Shown: positions 51,362 through 60,188 of the stretch, piece by piece
Numbering within the stretch: position 1 is the first letter of the stretch
How the letters are laid out: each line of letters opens with the position of its first letter
NCBI GenBank assembly: GCA_934167965.1
Contig: CAKPMJ010000004.1
Coordinates: 186,001-250,000, forward strand
DNA length: 64,000 bases
Source: an uncultured Clostridia bacterium
Lineage (GTDB): Bacteria > Bacillota > Clostridia > TANB77 > CAG-508
Direction of reading: 5' to 3'
Notes under the pieces: model-generated
What the model saw: the letters and a program-made list of their open reading frames with translations, nothing else
The model's database searches: none
Told to the model about the DNA's origin: nothing
Position numbers and translations under genes: made by a program

Positions 51362-51850
51362 TTATAATATCTCTGATACTTTTTTACCTCTTTTAGCTGC
51401 AACTTGTTCTACAGTTTGCATAGCTTTAAGACCTTCAATAGTTGCATATACAACGTTTCTTGGATTGTTTGTTCCAAGTACTTTTGTACGAATGTTTTTG
51501 TATCCTGCAAGTTCAAGTACTGGTCTTACACTACCACCGGCAATAAGTCCCGTACCAACTGCAGCAGGTTTTAATAGTACTTTTGCACTACCAAATTTAC
51601 CTATAAATTCATGAGGTACTGTAGTATTAACTACTGGTACTTCTATTAAGTTCTTTTTAGCTTCTTGTATAGCTTTCTTTATAGCATCTGGAACTTCTGC
51701 AGCTTTACCATTACCAACACCTACATGACCATTTTCATCACCAACAACTACTACTGCGCTAAATCTAAAGTTTCTACCACCTTTAACAACTTTAGCAACT
51801 CTGCTTATGGCAACTACTTTTTCTTTTAATTCAACTTCTTGATTTTCCAT
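51362..51850 (-). CDS. rpsE: 30S ribosomal protein S5
   Basis: 162 residues from MENQEVELKEKV. Signature GGRNFRFSAVVVVGDENGHV and the second domain VGTGLIAGGSVRPVLELAGY. The ATG at 51850 lies 11 nt after AAGGAGG; an in-frame TTG eight codons upstream overlaps that RBS. S5 contributes to decoding accuracy. Confidence 0.97.
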   Translation of the reverse strand: MENQEVELKEKVVAISRVAKVVKGGRNFRFSAVVVVGDENGHVGVGNGKAAEVPDAIKKAIQEAKKNLIEVPVVNTTVPHEFIGKFGSAKVLLKPAAVGTGLIAGGSVRPVLELAGYKNIRTKVLGTNNPRNVVYATIEGLKAMQTVEQVAAKRGKKVSEIL

Positions 51851-51888
51851 GTGAAGTTTTTCCTCCTTCTTCAAATATATACTATTTA

Positions 51889-52248
51889 CTAGAATTTTAA
51901 ACCGCCTTCTCTTGCTGCTTCAGCTAATTCTTTAACTACTCCATGATAAATATATCCACCACGGTCAAAAACTACTTCTGTTATATTTTTCTCAGCAGCT
52001 TTTTTAGCAATTAACTTTCCAACTTCTTTTGCAGCTTCTTTGTTTGCATGTTTAGTTTTAACTTCTTTATCTAGTGTTGAAGCACTAACTAATGTGTTTC
52101 CAGCTACATCATCAATTACTTGTACATATAAGTTACTATTACTTCTAAATACACATAATCTTGGTCTTTCAGCTGTACCAGATATTTTGTTTCTAACTCT
52201 TTTATGTCTTCTAGTTCTTTCTAACTTTCTATCAGTTTTTCCAACCAT
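51889..52248 (-). CDS. rplR: 50S ribosomal protein L18
   Basis: 119 residues. A basic N-terminus (TDRKLERTRRHKRVRNKISG), then RPRLCVFRSNSNLYVQVIDD and the C-terminal FDRGGYIYHGVVKELAEAAR. It binds 5S rRNA. Standard position between rplF and rpsE. Confidence 0.98.
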   Translation of the reverse strand: MVGKTDRKLERTRRHKRVRNKISGTAERPRLCVFRSNSNLYVQVIDDVAGNTLVSASTLDKEVKTKHANKEAAKEVGKLIAKKAAEKNITEVVFDRGGYIYHGVVKELAEAAREGGLKF

Positions 52249-52322
52249 TTTTAAACTCCTTTCTTACAAATAGTTAATTACATGTTTGGAAAAGAATAGC
52301 TATATTGCTATTATTTTTCAAA

Positions 52323-52859
52323 CTACTTACCTGTCTTACCAACTTTACGTCTAATAACTTCCTCAGCATACTTAATACCTTTACCTCTATATACTTCAGG
52401 TGGTCTTTTAGTTCTTATTTCTGCTGCTATTTGACCTACTAATTCTTTATCAATACCTTTAACAATTATTGTATTTGCATTAGGAACATCAAAAGAAATT
52501 CCAGCTGGTGCTTTATAAATTACAGGATGTGAATAACCTAAAGATAGGTTTAAATCATTTCCTTGTTTTTGAACTCTATAACCAACACCATTGATTTGTA
52601 ATTCTCTAGTGTACTCATTTTGTACACCTAAAATCATATTATTTATTAAAGTTCTTGTTAAACCATGTAAACTCTTGCTTCTTCTATCTTCAGAGCTTCT
52701 AGAAACTGTAAGAACATCTCCTTCTAATTTCATAGAGATTTCAGGTTCAACATCTCTTTCTAACATGCCTTTAGTTCCTTTTACAGTAATATGTTGTCCA
52801 TCTATTTTAACTTCAACTCCTGATGGTACTGTAATAGGTTTATTTCCTATTCTTGACAT
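52323..52859 (-). CDS. rplF: 50S ribosomal protein L6
   Basis: 178 residues. SRIGNKPITVPSGVEV at the start, LTRTLINNMILGV in the middle, and the C-terminal KRPPEVYRGKGIKYAEEVIR signature. The 74-nt spacer before rplR contains a small AATAGC/GCTATT hairpin. Confidence 0.98.
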   Translation of the reverse strand: MSRIGNKPITVPSGVEVKIDGQHITVKGTKGMLERDVEPEISMKLEGDVLTVSRSSEDRRSKSLHGLTRTLINNMILGVQNEYTRELQINGVGYRVQKQGNDLNLSLGYSHPVIYKAPAGISFDVPNANTIIVKGIDKELVGQIAAEIRTKRPPEVYRGKGIKYAEEVIRRKVGKTGK

Positions 52860-52889
52860 TGAGATTTTCCTCCTTCTTTATTATCTTTA

Positions 52890-53288
52890 TTACCAAATAT
52901 ATGCTAAAACTTCTCCACCTACACCAGCTTCTCTAGCTTCTTTATCAGTCATAAGACCTTTTGATGTAGAAATTATTGCTATTCCTAAACCATTTAATAC
53001 TTTAGGTAATTCTTCTTTGTTAGCATAAACTTTTAATCCTGGTTTACTTATTCTTTTTAAACCATCTATTACTCTAGCACCTTTTTCTCCGTACTTTAAA
53101 GTAATTCTTATTGTTCCTTGAGCATTATCATTTATTTGCTCAAAAGATTTTATGTATCCTTCTCTATATAAAATCTCAGCGATACCAACTTTCATTTTTG
53201 AAGCAGGTACATCTACAGTTTTATGTTTTGAAGTATTTGCATTTCTTATTCTTGTTAGCATATCTGCTATTGGATCTGTTGTGTTCAA
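52890..53288 (-). CDS. rpsH: 30S ribosomal protein S8
   Basis: 132 residues. TDPIADMLTRIRNANTSKH at the N-terminus and the C-terminal ISTSKGLMTDKEAREAGVGG motif are diagnostic of S8, which also represses its own operon in many bacteria. Standard position. Confidence 0.98.
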   Translation of the reverse strand: MNTTDPIADMLTRIRNANTSKHKTVDVPASKMKVGIAEILYREGYIKSFEQINDNAQGTIRITLKYGEKGARVIDGLKRISKPGLKVYANKEELPKVLNGLGIAIISTSKGLMTDKEAREAGVGGEVLAYIW

Positions 53289-53323
53289 CTCAACTAACCT
53301 CCTTTTTCAATTTTATTTTTATA

Positions 53324-53509
53324 TTACCAACTAGCTTTTTTAACTCCTGGGATTTCTCCTTTATGAGCTAATTCTCTGAAACAAATACGGCAAATTCCAT
53401 ATTTTCTTATATAAGCATGTGGTCTACCACATAATTTACATCTGTTATATTCTCTTGTTTTGTATTTTTGTGGTCTTTGTTGTTTGATTTTCATTGACAT
53501 TTTAGCCAT
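53324..53509 (-). CDS. rpsN: 30S ribosomal protein S14, zinc-binding type
   Basis: 61 residues, the short C+ form. RCKLCGRPHAYIRKYGICRI followed by CFRELAHKGEIPGVKKASW holds the CxxC...CxxC zinc ribbon. Standard position between rplE and rpsH. Confidence 0.98.
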   Translation of the reverse strand: MAKMSMKIKQQRPQKYKTREYNRCKLCGRPHAYIRKYGICRICFRELAHKGEIPGVKKASW

Positions 53510-53540
53510 TGAATATTCCTCCTATTTAATATTTTTTATA

Positions 53541-54080
53541 TTAAGCTTTAAAAGGCATTCCCAATAATTTTAATAACTCTTTAGCTTCTTCATCAGCTTC
53601 AGCTGTTGTTACAAAAACTATATCCATTCCTCTTAATTTATCTACTTTATCATATTCGATTTCAGGGAATATTAATTGTTCTTTTATACCCATAGAGAAG
53701 TTTCCTCTACCATCAAAAGAATCTGCTGATATTCCTCTAAAGTCTCTTACTCTTGGAAGTGCTACGTTAAATAATTTATATACGAAATCATACATTTTGT
53801 CACTTCTTAAAGTAACTTTACATCCGATTTCTGCACCTTCTCTTAATTTAAATGCTGCGATAGATTTTTTAGCTCTAGTAACTATTGGTTTTTGACCAGT
53901 TATTTGAGTTAATTCTTTCATTGCACTTTCTAAAGCTTTAGGATTTTCTCTTATATCTCCTAAACCAATATTTATAACTACTTTATTTAATTTTGGAACT
54001 TGCATTACTGATTTGTATCCAAACTTTTTTTGTAAAGCTGGTACTACTTGCTTATCATATTGTTCTTTTAATACTGACAT
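53541..54080 (-). CDS. rplE: 50S ribosomal protein L5
   Basis: 179 residues. VPKLNKVVINIGLGDIRENP, ITGQKPIVTRAKKSIAAFKL and the C-terminal DIVFVTTAEADEEAKELLKL identify L5, a 5S rRNA binder that contacts P-site tRNA. RBS AAAGGAGGAACTAG. Confidence 0.98.
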   Translation of the reverse strand: MSVLKEQYDKQVVPALQKKFGYKSVMQVPKLNKVVINIGLGDIRENPKALESAMKELTQITGQKPIVTRAKKSIAAFKLREGAEIGCKVTLRSDKMYDFVYKLFNVALPRVRDFRGISADSFDGRGNFSMGIKEQLIFPEIEYDKVDKLRGMDIVFVTTAEADEEAKELLKLLGMPFKA

Positions 54081-54107
54081 TTAACTAGTTCCTCCTTTCT
54101 TGTTTTT

Positions 54108-54416
54108 TTATTTTAAATTTGCTCCACATTTTTTACAAACACGAACCTTTTTACCGTCTTCTATTTTATATCCTATTTTGCTTGCTTTACCACATTTTGG
54201 ACATACAACATTAACTTTACTGCTATGTATTGGATATTCAGAGGCAACAATTCCTCCTTCTTCTCCAGCTTTTCTAGGTTTAACATGTTTTTTTCTCACA
54301 TTTATACCTTTTACAATAACTTTTTGTGTGCTAGGTATAATCTCTAAAACTTCTCCAGTTTTACCTTTATCATTTCCTGATAAAACTATAACATTGTCAC
54401 CTTTTTTTAGTTTCAT
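54108..54416 (-). CDS. rplX: 50S ribosomal protein L24
   Basis: 102 residues. KOW motif KKGDNVIVLSGNDKGKTGEV at the N-terminus. KHVKPRKAGEEGGIVASEYP follows, then a C-terminal CPKCGKASKIGYKI...CKKCG zinc-ribbon-like tail. Standard position between rplN and rplE. Confidence 0.97.
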   Translation of the reverse strand: MKLKKGDNVIVLSGNDKGKTGEVLEIIPSTQKVIVKGINVRKKHVKPRKAGEEGGIVASEYPIHSSKVNVVCPKCGKASKIGYKIEDGKKVRVCKKCGANLK

Positions 54417-54458
54417 TTAAGGTTTTCCTCCTATTCTTACATTTTTTTATTTATTGCA

Positions 54459-54827
54459 TTATAGAACTTCTGGAGCTAATGAAAGTATCTTCATATATTC
54501 TCCATCTCTTAATTCTCTAGCTACAGGTCCAAATATACGTGTACCTTTTGGTGTTTTATCATCTTTTATTATAACTGCTGCATTTTCATCAAATCTTATA
54601 TATGAACCATCTGCTCTTCTTATAGGATTTTTAGTTCTAACTATAACAGCTTTAACAACGTCACCTTTTTTAACAACGCCACCTGGTGTAGCTGTTTTAA
54701 CAGAAGCAACTATTATATCACCAATACTTGCTGTTTTTCTATAAGAACCACCTAAACATCTGATACACATAATTTCTTTAGCACCAGTATTATCTGCTAC
54801 TTTTAACTTTGTTTGTTGTTGTACCAT
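54459..54827 (-). CDS. rplN: 50S ribosomal protein L14
   Basis: 122 residues. VQQQTKLKVADNTGAKEIMC, then the VKTATPGGVVKKGDVVKAVI motif and the C-terminal RIFGPVARELRDGEYMKILS. Standard position. Confidence 0.98.
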   Translation of the reverse strand: MVQQQTKLKVADNTGAKEIMCIRCLGGSYRKTASIGDIIVASVKTATPGGVVKKGDVVKAVIVRTKNPIRRADGSYIRFDENAAVIIKDDKTPKGTRIFGPVARELRDGEYMKILSLAPEVL

Positions 54828-54846
54828 TCCGGTATCCTCCTTTTTA

Positions 54847-55107
54847 TTATTTTATAATAGCCTTTTCAACTACTTCAACTACTCTCCATCTTTTATCTTT
54901 AGATAGAGGTCTAGTTTCCATTACTTTTACTTTATCTCCAATTTGGCAACTGTTGTTTTCATCATGAGCTTTTAATGTATAAGTTTTCTTAACTATTTTT
55001 CCATATATTTTATGTCTTACATTTCTTTCTACAGCTACAACAACAGTTTTATCCATTTTATTAGATATAACTTTTCCTATCATAACTTTACGAAGATTTC
55101 TTTCCAT
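54847..55107 (-). CDS. rpsQ: 30S ribosomal protein S17
   Basis: 86 residues, OB-fold. IGKVISNKMDKTVVVAVERN, HDENNSCQIGDKVKVMETRP and LSKDKRWRVVEVVEKA are typical. It directly abuts rpmC. Confidence 0.98.
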   Translation of the reverse strand: MERNLRKVMIGKVISNKMDKTVVVAVERNVRHKIYGKIVKKTYTLKAHDENNSCQIGDKVKVMETRPLSKDKRWRVVEVVEKAIIK

Positions 55108-55317
55108 CTAGATTTCTCCTTTCTTTTCAGCTATCTTTCTTTCAGTTAAAACAGTATTTATTCTAGCTATATCTTTCTTAACTGCTTTTATTTTCATTGG
55201 ATTATCTAATCCATTAGTAGCTAAGCTGAATTTTAGTTTGAATAATTCTGTTTTTAATTCACCTAGTTCTTTTTCTAATTCAGGTGAAGACATTTCTTTT
55301 ATTTTATTATTTTTCAT
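55108..55317 (-). CDS. rpmC: 50S ribosomal protein L29
   Basis: 69 residues, a helical hairpin: MSSPELEKELGELKTELFKL and ARINTVLTERKIAEK. The ATG at 55317 (MKNNKIKEM) lies 6 nt after GGAGGGTG, overlapping the rplP 3' end by 11 nt; the GTG three codons earlier is part of the RBS. Confidence 0.96.
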   Translation of the reverse strand: MKNNKIKEMSSPELEKELGELKTELFKLKFSLATNGLDNPMKIKAVKKDIARINTVLTERKIAEKKGEI

Positions 55318-55750
55318 TATTTTCACCCTCCTCGATTACATTTTCTTTTTTTAAGAATTTTGTTTTTACTGGCAACTTATTTGTTGCAAGTCTTAGGGCT
55401 TCTCTTGCTGTTTCTTCAGATACTCCTGCTATTTCAAACATAACTCTACCTGGTTTAACAGCTGCTACCCAGAATTCTGTATTACCTTTACCTTTACCCA
55501 TACGAGTTCCAGCTGGTTTTCTTGTTATAGGTTTGTCTGGGAATAATTTAATCCAAACTTTACCATCTCTTCTCATATAACGAGTCATTGCAACTCTGGC
55601 TGCTTCTATTTGATTTCCTGTGATTAATCCTGCTTCTAGAGCTTGTAATCCGAATTCACCATTAGAAACTGTATTTCCTCTTGTTGCTTTTCCTCTATTT
55701 CTACCTTTTTGCATTTTTCTATGCTTTGTTCTTTTTGGCATTAATGGCAT
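55307..55750 (-). CDS. rplP: 50S ribosomal protein L16
   Basis: 147 residues. LMPKRTKHRKMQKGRNRGKA at the start, then WIKLFPDKPITRKPAGTRMG, KGKGNTEFWVAAVKPGRVMF and ATNKLPVKTKFL. Standard position; start overlaps the rpsC stop by one base. Confidence 0.98.
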   Translation of the reverse strand: MPLMPKRTKHRKMQKGRNRGKATRGNTVSNGEFGLQALEAGLITGNQIEAARVAMTRYMRRDGKVWIKLFPDKPITRKPAGTRMGKGKGNTEFWVAAVKPGRVMFEIAGVSEETAREALRLATNKLPVKTKFLKKENVIEEGENNEK

Positions 55751-56406
55751 TATTTGTCTCCTCCTTCCATTTTTCTACTAGGAAGAATTTCTCCTTTATA
55801 TATCCAAACTTTTACACCGATTTTTCCATATGTTGTGTCAGCTTCAGCAAAACCATAATCTATATCTGCTCTTAGAGTTTGTAGTGGTATGTTACCATCT
55901 TTATAGAATTCTGTTCTTGCCATATCTGCTCCACCTAATCTTCCAGATACTGCTGTTTTAATTCCAAGAGCACCTGCTTTCATAGTTTTTTGCATACATT
56001 GTTTCATAGCACGTCTGAATGAAATTCTTCTTTCTAGTTGTCCAGCGATATTTTCTGCAACTAGTTGTGCATTAAGGTCTGCATTTTTAACCTCAACTAC
56101 ATTAAGATTTACTTCTTTTCCTATTAATTTCTTTATTTCATTTTTTAAAGTTTCTGCTCCTGCTCCACCTTTTCCTATTAATATTCCAGGTTTAGCTGTA
56201 TGAACATTTACTTTAACCATTTTTGCTGTTCTTTCTATTTCAATTTCAGAAATTCCAGCTTCATATTCTTTTTTCTTTAAATATTTACGAATCTTTTGAT
56301 CTTCAACTAAATAATCTGCAAAATGATTATCATCAGCATACCATTTAGAACTCCAATCTTTTGTGATTCCTAATCTAGAACCTGTTGGGTGTACTTTTTG
56401 TCCCAT
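55750..56406 (-). CDS. rpsC: 30S ribosomal protein S3
   Basis: 218 residues. MGQKVHPTGSRLGITKDWSS, KH-domain motif AKPGILIGKGGAGAETLKNE, and C-terminal SGRLGGADMARTEFYKDGNI. S3 forms part of the mRNA entry channel. Confidence 0.98.
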   Translation of the reverse strand: MGQKVHPTGSRLGITKDWSSKWYADDNHFADYLVEDQKIRKYLKKKEYEAGISEIEIERTAKMVKVNVHTAKPGILIGKGGAGAETLKNEIKKLIGKEVNLNVVEVKNADLNAQLVAENIAGQLERRISFRRAMKQCMQKTMKAGALGIKTAVSGRLGGADMARTEFYKDGNIPLQTLRADIDYGFAEADTTYGKIGVKVWIYKGEILPSRKMEGGDK

Positions 56407-56412
56407 ACTTGC

Positions 56413-56763
56413 CTATGCCTCCTTTTCTTTAAGAACAATTGTTATATGACTTGTTCTTTTTCTAATTCTTACTGCTGAACCTTTTGCAGCAGGTCTAATT
56501 CTTTTTAGAGTTGGACCTTGATTTGCATAGATTTCAGAAATATATAATTTTTCATGTTTCATATCATGATTGTTTTCAGCGTTTGCAATTGCTGATTTTA
56601 ATAATTTTTCGATAATTTCTGAAGATGCCTTTGGTGTAAATTTAACTATTGCTAATGCTTCATCTACATCTTTTCCTCTTATTAAATCTGCAACTATCTT
56701 AACTTTTCTTGAAGATATTCTTGCATATTTAAGAGTAGCACTTGCTTGCTTTACTTCTTCCAT
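56413..56763 (-). CDS. rplV: 50S ribosomal protein L22
   Basis: 116 residues from MEEVKQASATLKYARISSRK, preceded by AGGAGAAAG. The longer frame would overlap rpsS by more than 60 nt. Signatures: KVKIVADLIRGKDVDEAL and the C-terminal PRIRKRTS-type segment (AVRIRKRTSHITIVLKE), whose hairpin lines the exit tunnel. Confidence 0.97.
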   Translation of the reverse strand: MEEVKQASATLKYARISSRKVKIVADLIRGKDVDEALAIVKFTPKASSEIIEKLLKSAIANAENNHDMKHEKLYISEIYANQGPTLKRIRPAAKGSAVRIRKRTSHITIVLKEKEA

Positions 56764-56779
56764 TTTCTTTCTCCTCTCT

Positions 56780-57055
56780 CTATTTCTTTGTTGTCTTTTC
56801 TCCTGCATGACCTTTAAATGTTCTTGTAGGAGCAAATTCACCTAATTTATGACCAATCATTTCTTCTGTTACATATACTGGAACGTGTTTTCTTCCATCA
56901 TGTACAGCTATTGTATGACCAACCATTTGTGGATATATTGTAGAAGCTCTAGACCATGTCTTAACAACTTCTTTTTTTCCTTCTTCATTCATAGCATCTA
57001 TTCTCTTTAATAGTTCTGGAGCTATAAATGGAACTTTTTTACTTGATCTTGACAT
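56780..57055 (-). CDS. rpsS: 30S ribosomal protein S19
   Basis: 91 residues. MSRSSKKVPFIAPELLKRID, then TWSRASTIYPQMVGHTIAVH and KLGEFAPTRTFKGHAG are S19 signatures. Standard position between rplB and rplV. Confidence 0.98.
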   Translation of the reverse strand: MSRSSKKVPFIAPELLKRIDAMNEEGKKEVVKTWSRASTIYPQMVGHTIAVHDGRKHVPVYVTEEMIGHKLGEFAPTRTFKGHAGEKTTKK

Positions 57056-57060
57056 AAGTT

Positions 57061-57888
57061 TTATTTCCTCCTCTTAACTATAAATTTATTAGATTGTTTT
57101 TTCTTATTTCTTGTCTTGTATCCAAGAGCTGGTTTACCCCAAGGTGTTAATGGTCCTGCGTGACCGATTGGAGCTTTACCTTCACCACCACCATGTGGGT
57201 GATCTACTGGGTTCATTGCTGATCCTCTAACTTCTGGTCTCCATCCCATATGTCTTTTTCTTCCTGCTTTACCAAGTTTTACGTTAGCGTGTTCAGAATT
57301 TCCTATAACTCCTATTGTTGCTCTACAATTTGCTAATATTAATCTCATTTCTCCAGAAGGTAATCTTACATGTGCATATTTTCCTTCTTTTGCCATTAAT
57401 TGAGCACTTTGTCCAGCAGCTTTTACAAGTTTTCCACCTTGTCCTGGATTTAATTCTATGTTATGAATTAAAGTACCTACTGGTATACTGTTTATTTCCA
57501 TGCAGTTACCTGGTTTTATATCAGCTGATTTTCCTGATATTACTTTATCTCCATCTTTTAAACCTTGTGGTGCTAATATATATGCTTTTTCTCCATCTGT
57601 ATATTGGATTAATGCTATATTTGCACTTCTGTTTGGATCGTATTCGATTCCTATTACAGTTGCTTCAACTCCGTCTTTTTTACGTTTGAAGTCCATTATT
57701 CTGTATTTTTGTCTATTTCCTCCACCTTGATGACGTACTGTTATTCTACCATATGAGTTTCTTCCTGCTTTTTCTTTCTTTACTGTAAGTAAAGATTTTT
57801 CAGGAGTCTTTTTTGTTATCTCACTGTAGTCTAGAGTTGTCATGTTTCTTCTTGATGGAGTATATGCATTATAATGTTTCATTCCCAT
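57061..57888 (-). CDS. rplB: 50S ribosomal protein L2
   Basis: 275 residues. GRNSYGRITVRHQGGGNRQK, YRIMDFKRKKDGV, and the C-terminal VRGSAMNPVDHPHGGGEGKA with the conserved His near the peptidyl-transferase centre. RBS AAGGAGAG lies 9 nt before ATG 57888. The 75-nt upstream spacer can form CTGG/CCAG or GCAACA/TGTTGC hairpins, and a small extra ORF separates it from rplW. Confidence 0.98.
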   Translation of the reverse strand: MGMKHYNAYTPSRRNMTTLDYSEITKKTPEKSLLTVKKEKAGRNSYGRITVRHQGGGNRQKYRIMDFKRKKDGVEATVIGIEYDPNRSANIALIQYTDGEKAYILAPQGLKDGDKVISGKSADIKPGNCMEINSIPVGTLIHNIELNPGQGGKLVKAAGQSAQLMAKEGKYAHVRLPSGEMRLILANCRATIGVIGNSEHANVKLGKAGRKRHMGWRPEVRGSAMNPVDHPHGGGEGKAPIGHAGPLTPWGKPALGYKTRNKKKQSNKFIVKRRK

Positions 57889-57963
57889 GATTTATTTCTC
57901 TCCTTAATCTTTATTTGCAACATTTTTTCCTGGTGTTGCTCCAGATATTTTTTATTTTCCGAG

Positions 57964-58134
57964 TTATTTCTCGATATCTTCTTTTGAAGGTTTAGCCATT
58001 TTTCTTTTTAAAAGACTTTGATTTACTCTTTGTCTTTTCTCAGCTAATCTCTCCTCCATTGTTTCTTTTCTTTTTTCAGCTTCCATTTTCATTTTGTTTC
58101 TAAAAATAGTGCTTCTTGAAATATTATCATTCAT
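57964..58134 (-). CDS. Unrecognised 56-residue charged protein inside the S10 operon
   Basis: Start MNDNISRSTIFRNKMKMEAE, end KRKMAKPSKEDIEK. It is very rich in Lys, Arg and Glu and predicted to be one long helix or coiled coil. The ATG lies 2 nt after the rplW stop with GGGAG 7 nt upstream, so it looks translated. L23 (rplW) and L2 (rplB) are normally adjacent, so this is an inserted gene. Codon use matches the neighbours. I do not recognise a family; an accessory ribosomal or RNA-binding peptide is possible, as is a non-functional ORF. Confidence 0.6.
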   Translation of the reverse strand: MNDNISRSTIFRNKMKMEAEKRKETMEERLAEKRQRVNQSLLKRKMAKPSKEDIEK

Positions 58135-58136
58135 AA

Positions 58137-58484
58137 CTAAGCTCCCATAAATTCTTCTATAGAATCTTTATATTTCTTAGTTCCTTTAACTTCTTTTCCG
58201 CCTTTTCCTAAATATGTAGCATCTGATGGATTTGTATCTATTGTAACAATAGCTTTTTTCCAATCTGAAGTTTTACCTTGATGATATCCTACTCTTTTTG
58301 ATTTTCCTTTAACACTAATTGTGCTAACTTTTAATACTTTTACTTCAAAAAGTTTTTCAACAGCGTTTGCTATTTCAACTTTTGTAGCATTTTTATTTAC
58401 TTTGAAAGTATACTTACCTTCTTGCATTAAATCATTACTTTTTTCAGTAATAATTGGTGCTATTATAATTTCTTCTGCTAACAT
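58137..58484 (-). CDS. rplW: 50S ribosomal protein L23
   Basis: 115 residues. IIIAPIITEKSNDLMQEGKY at the start, then FKVNKNATKVEIANAVEKLF and VKVLKVSTISVKGKSKRVGY. L23 sits at the tunnel exit and docks SRP and trigger factor. It is slightly longer than usual owing to a C-terminal KGTKKYKDSIEEFMGA tail. Confidence 0.97.
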   Translation of the reverse strand: MLAEEIIIAPIITEKSNDLMQEGKYTFKVNKNATKVEIANAVEKLFEVKVLKVSTISVKGKSKRVGYHQGKTSDWKKAIVTIDTNPSDATYLGKGGKEVKGTKKYKDSIEEFMGA

Positions 58485-59107
58485 TAAGCGTACACCTCCT
58501 CTAATTTTTTAACAGTATCAAGTGTTAAAACTAAATTGTTGTATCTTAATAAGTCATATACGTTTATTTCATTTGCTAATATTACTTTTGCATCTTCTAT
58601 ATTGTTTGTTGATGCTTGAACATTTAAATTTTTCTCAGGAAGAATTACTAATGTTTTTCCTGTTACTTTTAAATCTGCAAATGCTTTAACCATTGATTTT
58701 GTTTTTATTTCTTTTAATTCTAATTTATCAACTACTGTTAATTCGTTTTCTAATACTTTAGAACTTAATACTGATCTTATTGCTAATCTTCTTTCTTTCT
58801 TATTAACAGTATATCTATATGAACGTGGTTTTGGTCCTAAGGCTATACCACCTTTGATCCATTGTGGTGCTCTGATACTTCCTTGTCTAGCACGTCCTGT
58901 TCCTTTTTGTCTCCATGGTTTTCTTCCACCACCACGAACTTCTGCTCTTGTTTTTGTACTTTGTGTACCTTGTCTTTGATTAGCTAAATAGTTTACTAAT
59001 ACAGCATGAACTATATTTTCATTTGGTTCAATTCCAAATACGTTTTCATTTAATTCTACTTCGCTAACTTTTTTACCCTTTATATCTAATACGTCTACTT
59101 TAGGCAT
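58484..59107 (-). CDS. rplD: 50S ribosomal protein L4
   Basis: 207 residues. RQGTQSTKTRAEVRGGGRKP, then WRQKGTGRARQGSIRAPQWI is the tunnel-lining loop signature, followed by LAIRSVLSSKV. L4 autoregulates the S10 operon in some bacteria, which is relevant to the long leader upstream of rpsJ. Its last base overlaps the rplW start. Confidence 0.98.
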   Translation of the reverse strand: MPKVDVLDIKGKKVSEVELNENVFGIEPNENIVHAVLVNYLANQRQGTQSTKTRAEVRGGGRKPWRQKGTGRARQGSIRAPQWIKGGIALGPKPRSYRYTVNKKERRLAIRSVLSSKVLENELTVVDKLELKEIKTKSMVKAFADLKVTGKTLVILPEKNLNVQASTNNIEDAKVILANEINVYDLLRYNNLVLTLDTVKKLEEVYA

Positions 59108-59123
59108 TTTTTATCCTCCTTTC

Positions 59124-59759
59124 CTATTTAGCAGCCTTAACAGCTGATTTTATTTTTAAGATAGCTCCTTTACATCCTGGAACACTACCTTTTACTAATA
59201 TTACATTTTTGTCCATATCAATACTTACTACATCTAAGTTTTGTATTGTAATTGTTTGTCTTCCCATATGTCCTGGAAGTTTTTTACCTTTAAATACTCT
59301 ACCTGGTGTAGATGTAGGTCCCATTGATCCTGGTCTTCTATGATACATAGAACCATGTCCCATAGGTCCTCTTGATTGTCCATGTCTTTTTATAACACCT
59401 TGGAATCCTTTTCCTTTTGAAATTCCTTGGATATCTACTTTTTCTCCTGCTTGGAATACATCTGCTTTTATTTCATCTCCAACTTTTACACCTTCGATTG
59501 AATCTAATCTAAATTCTCTTAAATGTTTTTTGTTATCGATTTTTGATTTTGCAAAATGTCCCATTTCTGGTTTATTCATATGTTTTGTTTTTACTTCACC
59601 AAATCCTAATTGTAGTGCATCATATCCATCTGTTTCTACAGTTTTTACTTGAGCTACTACACATGGACCAGCTTCGATTACTGTTACTGGAATAACATTT
59701 CCTTTTTCATCAAATATTTGTGTCATTCCTATTTTCTTTCCAATTATTCCTTTTTTCAT
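59124..59759 (-). CDS. rplC: 50S ribosomal protein L3
   Basis: 211 residues. KKGIIGKKIGMTQIFDEKGN, GFQGVIKRHGQSRGPMGHGS and GSMGPTSTPGRVFKGKKLPG are L3 signatures. The 105-nt gap after rpsJ contains AATCAATTAGTTGATT directly behind the rpsJ stop and a GCTGGCC/GTCAGC hairpin before the RBS. Confidence 0.98.
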   Translation of the reverse strand: MKKGIIGKKIGMTQIFDEKGNVIPVTVIEAGPCVVAQVKTVETDGYDALQLGFGEVKTKHMNKPEMGHFAKSKIDNKKHLREFRLDSIEGVKVGDEIKADVFQAGEKVDIQGISKGKGFQGVIKRHGQSRGPMGHGSMYHRRPGSMGPTSTPGRVFKGKKLPGHMGRQTITIQNLDVVSIDMDKNVILVKGSVPGCKGAILKIKSAVKAAK

Positions 59760-59864
59760 TTTTCTCCTCCTATTGGCTGACTGCTTTGGCCAGCATTGGT
59801 TTTATTTTTTTGCTATTTGTTTTTTGTGTGGTTTATAACTTTCCACAATTAATCAACTAATTGA

Positions 59865-60188
59865 TTATAACTTTATTTCTATATCAACACCTGCTGGTAA
59901 TTCTAATTTCATTAAAGAATCTACAGTTTTTTGTGTTGGATATAATATGTCGATTACTCTTTTATGAGTTCTCATTTCGAATTGTTCTCTTGAATCTTTG
60001 TGTTTGTGTGGAGAACGAATTACTGTTACTATTTCCTTTTTTGTAGGTAATGGAATAGGACCTGAAACTTTTGCTCCTGTCTTTTTAGCAGTATCTACTA
60101 TTTTTGCAGCAGACTGATCTAAAATAGATGATTCATAAGCCTTAACCCTTATTCTAATTTTTTCACTTGTTGCAACTGTCTTTGCCAT
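59865..60188 (-). CDS. rpsJ: 30S ribosomal protein S10 (NusE)
   Basis: 107 residues. KIRIRVKAYESSILDQSAAK, then GAKVSGPIPLPTKKEIVTVI and RSPHKHKDSREQFEMRTHKR are diagnostic. First gene of the S10 operon; it also partners NusB in antitermination. RBS AAAAGGAGGGAAAATTAGT. Confidence 0.98.
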   Translation of the reverse strand: MAKTVATSEKIRIRVKAYESSILDQSAAKIVDTAKKTGAKVSGPIPLPTKKEIVTVIRSPHKHKDSREQFEMRTHKRVIDILYPTQKTVDSLMKLELPAGVDIEIKL

